Part shown: piece by piece, positions 27,848-37,070 of the stretch
Layout of the letters: each line of letters begins with the position of its first letter
Position numbering within the stretch: the stretch's first letter is position 1
Assembly (NCBI GenBank): GCA_016294075.1
Contig: JAEDCQ010000008.1
Span: 10,731 to 74,730 of the forward strand
Source: Lachnospiraceae bacterium
GTDB lineage: Bacteria > Bacillota > Clostridia > Lachnospirales > Lachnospiraceae
DNA length: 64,000 bases
Direction of reading: 5' to 3'
Notes under the pieces: model-generated
Databases searched by the model: none
What the model was told of the DNA's origin: nothing
What the model saw: the letters and a program-made list of their open reading frames with translations, nothing else
Made by a program: the position numbers and the translations under genes

Positions 27848-29311
27848 TTATCGTCTCGGAATTCTTCCCATCTGTTCCAATAAATCTATTTTAATGTCAT
27901 AGAGCTTAGCAGAAAGGTCAACATACATCTGATGCGGGTTAATAAGACGCCTTGTTTCATCCCATAAGGTATTCAGCTCCTTTTGGCAGTATTCGCGGAT
28001 ATCCATGACCTTTGGCGATTCGTATACGCATTTGCCGTTTAGGAATACAGGAACAAGCATCTCTCGAAGAGTATATGTGCCGGGCTCCATTCTCGTTTTT
28101 TTCCACGGCTCTGTCGGGTCAAATAAAAGAAGCGGCTTGGATTCTTCAAATACTTCATCGACCAGACAAATCAAATCGGCTTTAATCTTTCCGGTCTCTT
28201 TTTCGTATACACGATAGATGGTTTTATTGCCGGGATTTGTGATTTTTTCCGTATTCTCGGAAAGTTTAATTTTGGGAACAAAAACACCGTCTTCATTTTG
28301 AATGGCGGCAAGTTTATATACTCCGCCAAAGGACGGCCAATCCTTAGAGGTAATAAGGTTAGTCCCTACACCCCATGAGGTTATTGTTGCCCCCTGTGCT
28401 TTTAAGCTGTCAATTAAAAACTCGTCCAAATCATTGGAAGCAGATATAACGGCATCTGTAAATCCTGCCGCATCCAGCATTCTCCGGGCTTTTTTTGATA
28501 AATAAGCGAGATCGCCGCTGTCTAAACGTATGCCGTAATTTTTCAATTCGATACCGGACCGGCGCATTTCCGTAAAAACGCGGATTGCATTCGGCACACC
28601 GGACTTCAGTGTATCATAAGTATCTACCAATAAAGTACATGCATTCGGATACATCTCTGCATAGGTCTTAAAGGCTGTATATTCATCCGGAAAACTCATA
28701 ATCCAGCTATGCGCATGTGTGCCCTTGACAGGGACATCAAATAATTGTCCGGTCAGTACGTTGCTTGTGCCGACACAACCGCCTATTACGGCCGCTCTTG
28801 CACCGTATGTTCCGGCGTCCGGACCCTGAGCACGTCTTAAACCGAATTCCATGATGCCGTCGCCCTTTGCAGCATAGCAGACACGGGAAGCCTTGGTGGC
28901 AATCAGACTCTGGTGATTGATAATATTAAGTATTGCCGTTTCGATTAACTGGGCCTCCATAATCGGAGCAATGACCTTTATCATCGGCTCACGAGGGAAC
29001 ATAACACTTCCCTCCGGAATAGCATAAATATTACCGGAAAAATGAAAGTCACTTAAGTATTGCAGGAAGTCTTCTTCAAAAATCCCAAGACTCCTTAAAT
29101 AATCAATATCCTCCTTGCCAAAATGAAGGTGGTTAATGTAGTTTATTACCTGTTCTAAGCCGGCACATATGGAATAACCGCTGTTCATCGGATTATTCCG
29201 GAAAAATGCATCAAAGATAACAGTTTCATTGCGGTCTTTATGCTTAAAATAGCCCTGCATCATTGTGAGCTCATAAAGATCGGTCATTAATGTCAGATTT
29301 TGTCTGTCCAT
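27848..29311 (-). CDS. pncB: Nicotinate phosphoribosyltransferase
   Basis: The 487-residue enzyme joins nicotinate to PRPP to salvage NAD. Motifs include MTDLYELTMMQGYF near residue 8, TVIFDAFFRNNP, EFGLRRAQGPDAGTYGARA near 160, GTHAHSWIMSF near 200 and RLDSGDLAYLSKKAR near 268. I use ATG 29311 (MDRQNLTLM), which follows GGAGG; the upstream extension to 29383 has no ribosome site and no family similarity that I can see. It is a single-gene unit with an inverted repeat about 57 bases ahead of the start. Confidence 0.93.
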   Translation of the reverse strand: MDRQNLTLMTDLYELTMMQGYFKHKDRNETVIFDAFFRNNPMNSGYSICAGLEQVINYINHLHFGKEDIDYLRSLGIFEEDFLQYLSDFHFSGNIYAIPEGSVMFPREPMIKVIAPIMEAQLIETAILNIINHQSLIATKASRVCYAAKGDGIMEFGLRRAQGPDAGTYGARAAVIGGCVGTSNVLTGQLFDVPVKGTHAHSWIMSFPDEYTAFKTYAEMYPNACTLLVDTYDTLKSGVPNAIRVFTEMRRSGIELKNYGIRLDSGDLAYLSKKARRMLDAAGFTDAVISASNDLDEFLIDSLKAQGATITSWGVGTNLITSKDWPSFGGVYKLAAIQNEDGVFVPKIKLSENTEKITNPGNKTIYRVYEKETGKIKADLICLVDEVFEESKPLLLFDPTEPWKKTRMEPGTYTLREMLVPVFLNGKCVYESPKVMDIREYCQKELNTLWDETRRLINPHQMYVDLSAKLYDIKIDLLEQMGRIPRR

Positions 29312-29367
29312 AAAGAAGACCTCCGTTTTTCGTGTAAAAGTTATGTAAATGCCGGAAGCATTTATCA

Positions 29368-29387
29368 TTAGGTAGAATACCACCTAA
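29368..29387 (-). promoter_or_regulatory. Inverted repeat upstream of pncB, possible NAD-related operator
   Basis: TTAGGTAGAA meets TACCACCTAA, 8 of 10 positions symmetric, and on the minus strand contains a -10-like TATTCT. A repressor site is plausible in front of an NAD-salvage gene, but I cannot match it to a named regulator. Confidence 0.4.
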
Positions 29388-29498
29388 AGGATGGCATTAA
29401 ACAAATAATACGGTATTCAGCAAAAAAAATCAATGATTTTACAAATGTAAAGACAATGAAAACAACGAAAAACAATGAAAAAAGATCTTAGAAAAGTA

Positions 29499-29596
29499 TT
29501 GACATACTGTACGTGACACTGTATGATAATAATCAAACATAGGTGTGTGATACACTGTATTGCATATCGTACATAGTTGCGCGTATTACACTGTGT
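29499..29596 (+). promoter_or_regulatory. padR promoter with three 9-bp repeats at 36-bp spacing
   Basis: A consensus promoter, TTGACA (29499-29504), 17-base spacer, TATGAT (29522-29527), precedes padR. ACACTGTAT occurs at 29516-29524 (across the -10 region) and 29552-29560, and ACACTGTGT at 29588-29596. The spacing is exactly 36 bases each time. These are probable PadR operator half-sites, implying self-repression. The remaining bases between 29388 and 29498 are A-rich and hold nothing I can name. Confidence 0.65.
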
Positions 29597-29617
29597 AAAA
29601 GGAAGGAGTAAAAGACA

Positions 29618-29950
29618 ATGAATTATGATGAAGTGGTGTCCGGACTGATACAGGAGTTTCGACGAGGAACTCTGATTATGCTGGTCCTAAGCCAGCTTAA
29701 GAAACCAATGTACGGATATAATCTGGTTAAGATTCTGGAGGAGGCAAGTATTCCCATAGAAGGTAATACATTGTATCCTCTGATGAGGCGTTTGGAGAGT
29801 CAGGGACTATTAAAGAGCGAATGGGAGACGGATGGAGCAAAGCCGCGAAAATACTACATGATTACGGAAGACGGAACGGTTGTACTTGAAAAAATAAAGA
29901 AGTATTGGATGGAGCTTTCTTCCAATATCAGTAGACTTTTGGAAGAATAA
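29618..29950 (+). CDS. PadR-family transcription regulator
   Basis: The 110-residue protein is a compact winged-helix regulator. The pattern GTLIMLVLSQLKKPMYGYNLVKILEEA (residues 18-44) and ..GNTLYPLMRRLESQGLLKSEW.. followed by PRKYYMITEDG (near 80) are typical PadR. AAGGAAGGAG precedes the ATG. The next gene starts 13 bases after the stop and encodes a membrane protein with a cytoplasmic N-terminal helical domain, the common partner arrangement for PadR proteins of this size. The promoter carries repeated 9-mers that it probably binds. Confidence 0.93.
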   Translation: MNYDEVVSGLIQEFRRGTLIMLVLSQLKKPMYGYNLVKILEEASIPIEGNTLYPLMRRLESQGLLKSEWETDGAKPRKYYMITEDGTVVLEKIKKYWMELSSNISRLLEE

Positions 29951-29963
29951 GGAGGTAAAGTAT

Positions 29964-30986
29964 ATGAAGACAGTAGAAGGACATAACAATATGCAGTCTC
30001 AGGAATTGATTGAACGATATATTTACGCTGTTACGCGTCACATAAGAAAAGAAGAACGTGAGGATATTGCAAAAGAACTCCGTTCCATTATTGCAGATAT
30101 GCTGGAAGAGAGAATGGGAGAAGAATATTCCGGGGAATCTTCCGAAATGCCGGATGAGGAAACCGTGAAGGCAGTTCTGGAAAGTCTCGGCAGTCCGCAG
30201 GAGTTATATGAAAAATACAGCTCAGACGGAAAGGACTGTTTAATAGGTGCACCTTATTATGGTGTTTACAAATATATCATGAAAATTGTTTTGGGCTGTG
30301 TTATATTTGGAATGGTAATTGCGCATTTGGTTATAAGCATTACGGAGACGGTAAGCTTTTATGAGATTATGGCAAGACTGGCAGGTGTAATTCTGGGCGG
30401 AGCATTATTTTCTTTTGCGTTTGTAACACTGATATTTGCGATTTTCTATCACAAAGGTATAAAAATGGATAACATATTTGATTCGCTTGATAATCTGCCG
30501 AAGTTGCCTGAGAAAAATGCCAAAATATCAAGGTTGTCGTCCGGCTTCGGGATTGCTTTTTCGATAATCTTCTGGATATTATTTCTGGCATGTCCGCAGA
30601 TACTTTGCATGTTTGATGGTAATACAGGAGAAATGATTCCGATTTTTTCAGTGGAATATATTCAAAAAACATGGTACCTTATTGTATTATTTGCATTGCT
30701 GGGCATTATACGTGAAAGTGTAAAGCTGATTGATGCAAGATACTCAAAGCGTCTGCTTGTTGTAACGGCAGTAGTGGATATAGTATCAGCAATGCTTTGC
30801 ATTGGCTGGCTTAAAAACCCTGCCATTATAAATGCAGACTTTGCTGCTTCCGTGTCCGGGCTATTTGCGGAAGGAATGATTAATACACTAATGCTACACT
30901 TTAATTATTTCTTCTTGGGATGTATTTTATTTGCCCTCATTCTGGATTTGGCGGTTACTGTTTCAAAAACAGACTATTCCAAGTAG
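29964..30986 (+). CDS. HAAS-domain-like membrane protein co-transcribed with PadR
   Basis: The 340-residue protein starts with a soluble helical domain of about 95 residues (QELIERYIYAVTRHIRKEER, EDIAKELRSIIADML, then a LGSPQELYEKY element). This resembles the HAAS/DUF1700-type domains found beside PadR regulators. About six membrane helices follow (near 103-127, 134-162, 190-212, 228-247, 256-276 and 298-325). The role is unknown; the pair could sense membrane state and feed back on PadR. AGGAGG lies before the ATG. It is the last gene of the unit. Confidence 0.8.
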   Translation: MKTVEGHNNMQSQELIERYIYAVTRHIRKEEREDIAKELRSIIADMLEERMGEEYSGESSEMPDEETVKAVLESLGSPQELYEKYSSDGKDCLIGAPYYGVYKYIMKIVLGCVIFGMVIAHLVISITETVSFYEIMARLAGVILGGALFSFAFVTLIFAIFYHKGIKMDNIFDSLDNLPKLPEKNAKISRLSSGFGIAFSIIFWILFLACPQILCMFDGNTGEMIPIFSVEYIQKTWYLIVLFALLGIIRESVKLIDARYSKRLLVVTAVVDIVSAMLCIGWLKNPAIINADFAASVSGLFAEGMINTLMLHFNYFFLGCILFALILDLAVTVSKTDYSK

Positions 30987-31014
30987 ACTAGGAGTGTTTT
31001 GTTTTATGATTTCA

Positions 31015-31044
31015 TTGACAAATACACTATTTGAGCTATATAAT
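31015..31044 (+). promoter_or_regulatory. Sigma-A promoter of the ileS T-box transcript
   Basis: TTGACA (31015-31020) and TATAAT (31039-31044) are both perfect, with an 18-base spacer. Transcription should begin near 31051. Confidence 0.85.
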
Positions 31045-31050
31045 AGCGAA

Positions 31051-31306
31051 AGAATAAAAAAAGACTATGACGAAGACAGTACCTGTTTTTGAAGGCCACA
31101 GAGAGTCCGTATCAGGTGGGAGCGGATGCTGATAGAAAATATGGGAATATCACTTCCGAGTTGCCGGCTGAAAGGAGACGAGTAAGCGCAGGCCGGGTCT
31201 TCCCCGTTAACAGAAGAGCGTATCATTTTAATTAATTGTACGGTGTATTGGGTGGTATAACGAGCTGACTAAAACCTCGTCCTTTTACAAGGATGGGGTT
31301 TATTTA
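31051..31306 (+). promoter_or_regulatory. T-box riboswitch for isoleucine in front of ileS
   Basis: The leader shows T-box landmarks in order: the ACGAAGACAGTA stem I base, the CAGAGAGTC bulge, and GGGAGCGGATGCTGATAGAAAATATGGG in the distal part of stem I. A specifier loop follows with AAT-ATC-A (Ile codon ATC at 31149-31151), then CCGAGTTG. The T-box sequence TTGGGTGGTATAACGAG (31248-31264) has TGGT to pair with the ACCA end of uncharged tRNA-Ile. A terminator stem AAACCTCGTCCTT/AAGGATGGGGTTT (31272-31302) follows. Uncharged tRNA-Ile should favour antitermination and switch ileS on. Confidence 0.95.
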
Positions 31307-31327
31307 TTTGAAAGAAAGGAAAACGCT

Positions 31328-34300
31328 ATGTATCAGAAAGTTGACGCGAGCCTGAACTTCGTAGACCGGGAAAAAGAAACCTGTAAGTTCTGGCAGGAAA
31401 ACAAAATTTTTGAAAAAAGTATGGAAAACCGTAAAGACGGTCCGACCTATACATTTTATGACGGGCCTCCGACAGCAAACGGCAAACCGCACATCGGCCA
31501 TGTTTTAACACGTGTTATTAAAGATATGATTCCGAGATACCGCACGATGAAGGGCTATATGGTGCCGAGAAAGGCCGGATGGGATACACATGGTCTTCCG
31601 GTTGAACTCGAGGTCGAGAAATTACTCGGGCTTGACGGAAAAGAACAGATTGAAGAGTATGGATTAGATCCGTTTATTGACAAATGTAAGGAAAGTGTCT
31701 GGAAATATAAAGGTATGTGGGAGGATTTCTCCGGTACAGTCGGTTTTTGGGCAGATATGAATGACCCGTATGTTACATACCATGATAACTTTATCGAGTC
31801 TGAGTGGTGGGCATTAAAAGAAATCTGGGACAAAGGCTTATTATACAAAGGATTTAAGATTGTTCCTTACTGTCCTCGCTGCGGAACCCCTCTTTCTTCC
31901 CACGAGGTGGCACAGGGATATAAGGCAGTAAAAGAACGCTCCGCAGTAGTGCGTTTTAAGGTAAAAGATGAGGATGCACACTTTTTGGCATGGACCACAA
32001 CTCCGTGGACACTGCCTTCAAACGTTGCACTTTGTGTGAATCCGAACGAGACTTATGTGAAAGTAAAAGCGGCAGACGGCTATACCTATTATATGGCAGA
32101 AGCTCTGCTTGATAAGGTGCTTGGTGATTTGGCAGAGGAAGATAAACCGGCATATGAGGTTTTAGAATCCTATAAAGGTACGGATTTGGAATACAAGGAA
32201 TATGAGCCGTTATTTGCCTGCGCCGGTGAATCAGCAGCAAAACAGCATAAGAAGGGTCATTTTGTAACCTGTGACAATTACGTTACAATGACAGACGGTA
32301 CCGGTATTGTTCATATTGCACCTGCATTTGGTGAAGATGATGCACAGGTTGGAAGAAAATATGACCTTCCGTTCGTACAGTTTGTAAACGGTAAGGGTGA
32401 AATGACAGAAGAAACTCCTTATTCCGGCAAATTTGTCAAGGATGCAGACCCGGATGTATTAGTCGATTTGGATAAAGAAGGAAAATTATTCAGTGCGCCG
32501 AAGTTTGAGCATGATTACCCGTTCTGCTGGAGATGCGATACACCTTTGATTTACTATGCGCGTGAGTCATGGTTTATCAAAATGACAGCTGTTCGTGACG
32601 ATTTGGTTCGTAACAATAAAACGGTAAACTGGATTCCGGAATCCATCGGAGAAGGCCGTTTCGGTAATTGGCTTGAAAATATTCAGGACTGGGGAATTTC
32701 CCGTAACCGTTATTGGGGAACTCCTTTAAATATCTGGGAATGTGAAGACTGCGGTCATCAGGAAGCAATCGGCTCCCGTGCCCAGTTAGAAGAAATGAGT
32801 GACAATCCCGCGGCGAAAACGGTAGAATTACACAGACCGTATATTGATGAAATCACATGTACCTGTCCGAAGTGCGGTAAGACAATGAAGCGTGTGCCGG
32901 AAGTAATTGACTGTTGGTTTGACTCAGGAGCAATGCCGTTTGCACAGCATCATTATCCGTTTGAAAATAAAGAGCTGTTTGAGGCACAGTTCCCGGCACA
33001 GTTTATTTCCGAAGCTGTTGACCAGACTCGTGGCTGGTTCTATTCCTTAATGGCAGAATCTACACTGTTATTTAATAAGGCACCGTTTGAAAACGTAATC
33101 GTATTGGGACATGTGCAGGATGAAAACGGACAGAAGATGAGTAAGTCGAAGGGAAATGCCGTTGATCCGTTTGATGCATTGGAGACCTACGGAGCAGATG
33201 CGATTCGTTGGTATTTCTATATCAACTCCGCACCGTGGCTGCCGAACCGTTTCCATGGCAAGGCGGTTGTGGAAGGTCAGCGTAAATTTATGGGTACCCT
33301 TTGGAATACCTATGCATTCTTTGTACTGTATGCCAATATTGATAACTTTGATGCAACACAGTATAAACTGGAATATGATAAGCTTTCCGTAATGGATAAG
33401 TGGCTTCTGTCAAAAATGAATACCATGGTAAAACTGGTAGATGAAAATCTCGAAAATTACCGTATTCCGGAAGCAGCCAGAGTATTACAGGATTTCGTAG
33501 ATGAAATGAGTAACTGGTATGTAAGACGCGGCAGAGAACGCTTCTGGGCAAAGGGTATGGAGCAGGATAAGATTAATGCTTATATGACTCTGTATACGGC
33601 ACTTGTGACGGTTTCTAAAGCAGCAGCACCGATGATTCCGTTTATGACGGAGGAAATTTACCAGAATCTTGTAAGAAGTCTGGATAAGAATGCGCCCGAG
33701 AGTATCCATCTATGTGATTTCCCTGCTGTAGATGAAGCAATGATTGATAAGAAGCTGGAAGAAGCTATGGAAGCGGTTTTGAAAATCGTTGTTATGGGTC
33801 GTGCATGTCGTAATACGGCTAACATTAAGAATCGGCAGCCAGTCGGTACCATGTTTGTAAAAGCGCCTTTCACACTTTCTGATTTTTATAAAGAAATCAT
33901 TGAAGATGAGCTGAATGTAAAGTCAGTCATTTTCACGGAGGATGTAAGAGATTTTACCACATACACCTTCAAACCGCAGCTTAAGACAGTCGGCCCTAAG
34001 TATGGCAAGCATCTAGGCTTTATCCAGAAGAGTCTTGCGGCGCTTGACGGAAACAGCGCAATGGATGATTTGAAATCAAACGGCGCAATCGTATTGGATG
34101 ATAACGGAACATCTATTTCGCTGGCTGAAGAGGATTTGTTAATTACAATGGTTCAGAAGGAAGGCTTTGTAACAGAAGCAGATAACACCGTAACGGTAGT
34201 TATGGATACAAAACTCTCTGAGGAACTGATTGAAGAGGGCTTTGTATATGAAATCATCAGCAAGATTCAGACCATGCGTAAGGATGCTGATTTTGAGGTA

Positions 34301-34486
34301 ATGGACCATATCAAGGTATCTGTCCTTCAGAATAAGAAGCTTGCAGAAATTGTAAAGAAAAACGAAGAAAGCATTGCAACAAAGGTTTTGGCTGACAGCT
34401 TTGACTTTGATGCAGAGTATTCTGTTAAGAAAGAATGGAATGTTAACGGAGAAAGTGTTACAATTTCTATTGAAAAACGAGTATGA
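31328..34486 (+). CDS. ileS: Isoleucine--tRNA ligase
   Basis: The 1052-residue class Ia synthetase charges tRNA-Ile and edits valine. The HIGH-type motif is PPTANGKPHIGHVL near residue 48, followed by the CP1 editing domain (about 200-400, including WTTTPWTLPSN). The KMSKS loop is KMSKSKGNAVDPF near 605, and the anticodon-binding and C-terminal domains follow. The ~1050-residue form without a C-terminal zinc cluster is the eukaryotic-like type that occurs in many Clostridia and can be mupirocin-insensitive; that trait is family knowledge, not tested here. GAAAGGAAAACGCT precedes the ATG. Confidence 0.96.
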   Translation: MYQKVDASLNFVDREKETCKFWQENKIFEKSMENRKDGPTYTFYDGPPTANGKPHIGHVLTRVIKDMIPRYRTMKGYMVPRKAGWDTHGLPVELEVEKLLGLDGKEQIEEYGLDPFIDKCKESVWKYKGMWEDFSGTVGFWADMNDPYVTYHDNFIESEWWALKEIWDKGLLYKGFKIVPYCPRCGTPLSSHEVAQGYKAVKERSAVVRFKVKDEDAHFLAWTTTPWTLPSNVALCVNPNETYVKVKAADGYTYYMAEALLDKVLGDLAEEDKPAYEVLESYKGTDLEYKEYEPLFACAGESAAKQHKKGHFVTCDNYVTMTDGTGIVHIAPAFGEDDAQVGRKYDLPFVQFVNGKGEMTEETPYSGKFVKDADPDVLVDLDKEGKLFSAPKFEHDYPFCWRCDTPLIYYARESWFIKMTAVRDDLVRNNKTVNWIPESIGEGRFGNWLENIQDWGISRNRYWGTPLNIWECEDCGHQEAIGSRAQLEEMSDNPAAKTVELHRPYIDEITCTCPKCGKTMKRVPEVIDCWFDSGAMPFAQHHYPFENKELFEAQFPAQFISEAVDQTRGWFYSLMAESTLLFNKAPFENVIVLGHVQDENGQKMSKSKGNAVDPFDALETYGADAIRWYFYINSAPWLPNRFHGKAVVEGQRKFMGTLWNTYAFFVLYANIDNFDATQYKLEYDKLSVMDKWLLSKMNTMVKLVDENLENYRIPEAARVLQDFVDEMSNWYVRRGRERFWAKGMEQDKINAYMTLYTALVTVSKAAAPMIPFMTEEIYQNLVRSLDKNAPESIHLCDFPAVDEAMIDKKLEEAMEAVLKIVVMGRACRNTANIKNRQPVGTMFVKAPFTLSDFYKEIIEDELNVKSVIFTEDVRDFTTYTFKPQLKTVGPKYGKHLGFIQKSLAALDGNSAMDDLKSNGAIVLDDNGTSISLAEEDLLITMVQKEGFVTEADNTVTVVMDTKLSEELIEEGFVYEIISKIQTMRKDADFEVMDHIKVSVLQNKKLAEIVKKNEESIATKVLADSFDFDAEYSVKKEWNVNGESVTISIEKRV

Positions 34487-34498
34487 TAAAAACACATG

Positions 34499-34525
34499 GA
34501 ACACCTGGCAGCCTGTCAGGTGTTC
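34499..34525 (+). terminator. Hairpin between ileS and glgP
   Basis: A perfect 9-bp stem, GAACACCTG (34499-34507) with CAGGTGTTC (34517-34525). It has no T-run, so it may be a weak terminator or a leader structure for glgP, whose ribosome site begins about 15 bases later. Confidence 0.5.
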
Positions 34526-34555
34526 AAGTGGTATTTAAAGGAAGAGGAGAACATT

Positions 34556-37039
34556 ATGAAGAAAAAGGCGGCAATAGCTAGATTCGACAAGGAACTATTC
34601 AAACGCAGTGTCCTGTACAATGTTAAGACCTTATATCGTAAAACACTTGAGGAAGCGACTGAACAGCAGATTTTTCAGGCAGTGTCTTATGCGATTAAAG
34701 ATGTAATTGTGGATAGTTGGATGGATACGCAGAAAGCGTTTGAGGAAGAGGACCCGAAGATGGTTTATTACATGTCCATGGAATTTTTGATGGGACGTGC
34801 TTTGGGAAACAACCTGATTAACCTGAAAGCTTATAAGGATGTGGAAGAGGCATTGGATGAGCTGGGTGTGGATTTGAATGTTGTGGAAGACCAGGAACCC
34901 GATGCCGCCTTAGGTAACGGAGGCTTGGGAAGATTGGCAGCATGTTTCCTTGATTCACTTGCGACACTTGGTTATGCCGCATACGGCTGCGGTATCCGTT
35001 ATCGTTATGGTATGTTTAAGCAGCAGATTCGCGATGGTTATCAGATTGAAGTTCCGGATCATTGGCTGGAAAACGGCAATCCGTTTGAACTGCGTCGTCC
35101 GGAATATACAAAAGAAGTAAAATTCGGCGGATATATCCGTGTTTCCATGGATGAGAACGGAAGAAGCGTATTTACACAGGAAAATTACCAGTCTGTGAAA
35201 GCGGTTCCTTATGATATTCCGATTGTGGGCTACGGTAACGGTATCGTGAATACCCTTCGTATCTGGGATGCCGAGCCGATAGAATGCTTCCAGTTGGATT
35301 CCTTTGACAAGGGAGATTACCAGAAAGCGGTTGAACAGGAAAATCTGGCACGTAATATTGTTGAAGTATTATATCCGAATGACAATCATTATGCCGGAAA
35401 AGAATTACGTTTAAAACAGCAGTATTTCTTTATCTCAGCCTCCGTACAGGAAGCAGTGGCAAAATATATGCGTAAGCATGATGATGTGCGTAAATTATAT
35501 GAAAAAGTTACATTCCAGCTAAACGATACACATCCTACTGTTGCGGTAGCAGAGCTCATGCGTATTTTAATGGATGAATACGGCTTAACATGGGATGAAG
35601 CATGGGAGGTAACAACCAAAACCTGTGCTTACACAAACCATACCATTATGGCAGAGGCGTTGGAAAAATGGCCGATTGAACTGTTTTCAAGACTTCTTCC
35701 GCGTGTATATCAGATTGTGGAAGAAATCAACAGAAGATTTATTATTGAGATTGAAAGCCGCTATCCGTATTCAACCGGTATTACACAGGAAAAAATCAAA
35801 AAGATGGCAATCATATACGACGGACAGGTCAAAATGGCGCATCTTGCCATTGTAGCCGGCTTCTCCGTAAACGGTGTGGCAAGACTGCATACCGAGATTT
35901 TAAAAAATCAGGAATTGAAGGATTTCTACGAAATGATGCCGGAAAAATTCAACAACAAGACAAACGGTATTACTCAGAGAAGATTTTTACTTCACGGCAA
36001 TCCGCTTTTGGCTGATTGGGTAACGGCACATATCGGAGATGATTGGATTACGGATTTAAGCCATATAAACCGTCTTAAGGTTTATGCAGACGATGAAAAA
36101 TGCAGACAGGAGTTTATGAATATTAAGTATCAGAATAAGGTCCGTCTTGCAAAATATATTTTAGAGCACAATGGTGTTACCGTTGACCCGCGTTCTATTT
36201 TTGATGTGCAGGTTAAGAGACTTCATGAATATAAGAGACAGCTTCTTAATATCCTTCATGTAATGTATCTTTACAATCAGATTAAAGAGCATCCGGAGAT
36301 GGAGTTCTATCCGAGAACGTTTATTTTCGGGGCAAAAGCGGCAGCAGGCTACCGCAATGCCAAGCTGACGATTAAACTTATTAATGCAGTTGCTGACGTA
36401 GTAAATAATGATGCTTCCATAAACGGTAAGCTGAAGGTTGTCTTTATTGAAAATTATCGTGTATCAAATGCAGAATGGATTTTTGCGGCCGCAGACGTTT
36501 CGGAGCAGATTTCAACTGCAAGTAAAGAAGCTTCCGGAACCGGTAACATGAAGTTCATGTTAAACGGTGCATTGACACTGGGTACGATGGATGGTGCAAA
36601 TGTTGAGATTGTGGAAGAAGTCGGAGAAGAAAATGCAATTATCTTCGGATTAAGCTCTGATGAAGTCATTGCTTATGAAAAGAATAAAAACTATAATCCG
36701 ATGGATATCTTTAATAACGACCCGGAAATCCGTCAGGTATTAATGCAGCTTGTAAACGGCACATATGCACCACAGGATGCGGAATTGTTCAGACCGCTGT
36801 ATAATTCATTGTTAAATACAAAGGATACATCTGTAGCAGACAGATACTTTATCTTGAAGGATTTCCGTTCTTATGCGGATGCACAGAAGCGTGTGGAAGC
36901 CTTCTATAAGGATGAGACTGCATGGGCAAGAAGCGCAATCTTAAACGTGGCATGCAGCGGAAAATTCACGTCAGACCGTACGATTCAGGAATATGTAGAT
37001 GATATCTGGCACTTAGATAAGGTGGTACTTAAAAAATAG
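34556..37039 (+). CDS. glgP: Glycogen/maltodextrin phosphorylase
   Basis: The 827-residue PLP enzyme releases glucose 1-phosphate from glycogen. Diagnostic stretches are [21 protein letters not shown] (near 103-123, with the catalytic-site loop), [17 protein letters not shown] near 322, [12 protein letters not shown] near 555 and the PLP-lysine motif [21 protein letters not shown] (near 659-680, quoted in part). ATG 34556 follows GGAAGAGGAG; the frame upstream to 34496 runs through the hairpin. Neighbours are ileS and an aconitase-family protein, neither of the glycogen pathway, while glgC-glgD lie 17 kb upstream. Confidence 0.95.
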   Translation: MKKKAAIARFDKELFKRSVLYNVKTLYRKTLEEATEQQIFQAVSYAIKDVIVDSWMDTQKAFEEEDPKMVYYMSMEFLMGRALGNNLINLKAYKDVEEALDELGVDLNVVEDQEPDAALGNGGLGRLAACFLDSLATLGYAAYGCGIRYRYGMFKQQIRDGYQIEVPDHWLENGNPFELRRPEYTKEVKFGGYIRVSMDENGRSVFTQENYQSVKAVPYDIPIVGYGNGIVNTLRIWDAEPIECFQLDSFDKGDYQKAVEQENLARNIVEVLYPNDNHYAGKELRLKQQYFFISASVQEAVAKYMRKHDDVRKLYEKVTFQLNDTHPTVAVAELMRILMDEYGLTWDEAWEVTTKTCAYTNHTIMAEALEKWPIELFSRLLPRVYQIVEEINRRFIIEIESRYPYSTGITQEKIKKMAIIYDGQVKMAHLAIVAGFSVNGVARLHTEILKNQELKDFYEMMPEKFNNKTNGITQRRFLLHGNPLLADWVTAHIGDDWITDLSHINRLKVYADDEKCRQEFMNIKYQNKVRLAKYILEHNGVTVDPRSIFDVQVKRLHEYKRQLLNILHVMYLYNQIKEHPEMEFYPRTFIFGAKAAAGYRNAKLTIKLINAVADVVNNDASINGKLKVVFIENYRVSNAEWIFAAADVSEQISTASKEASGTGNMKFMLNGALTLGTMDGANVEIVEEVGEENAIIFGLSSDEVIAYEKNKNYNPMDIFNNDPEIRQVLMQLVNGTYAPQDAELFRPLYNSLLNTKDTSVADRYFILKDFRSYADAQKRVEAFYKDETAWARSAILNVACSGKFTSDRTIQEYVDDIWHLDKVVLKK

Positions 37040-37070
37040 TGAGACAATGACCGCAAGGAGGAGTAATCAG

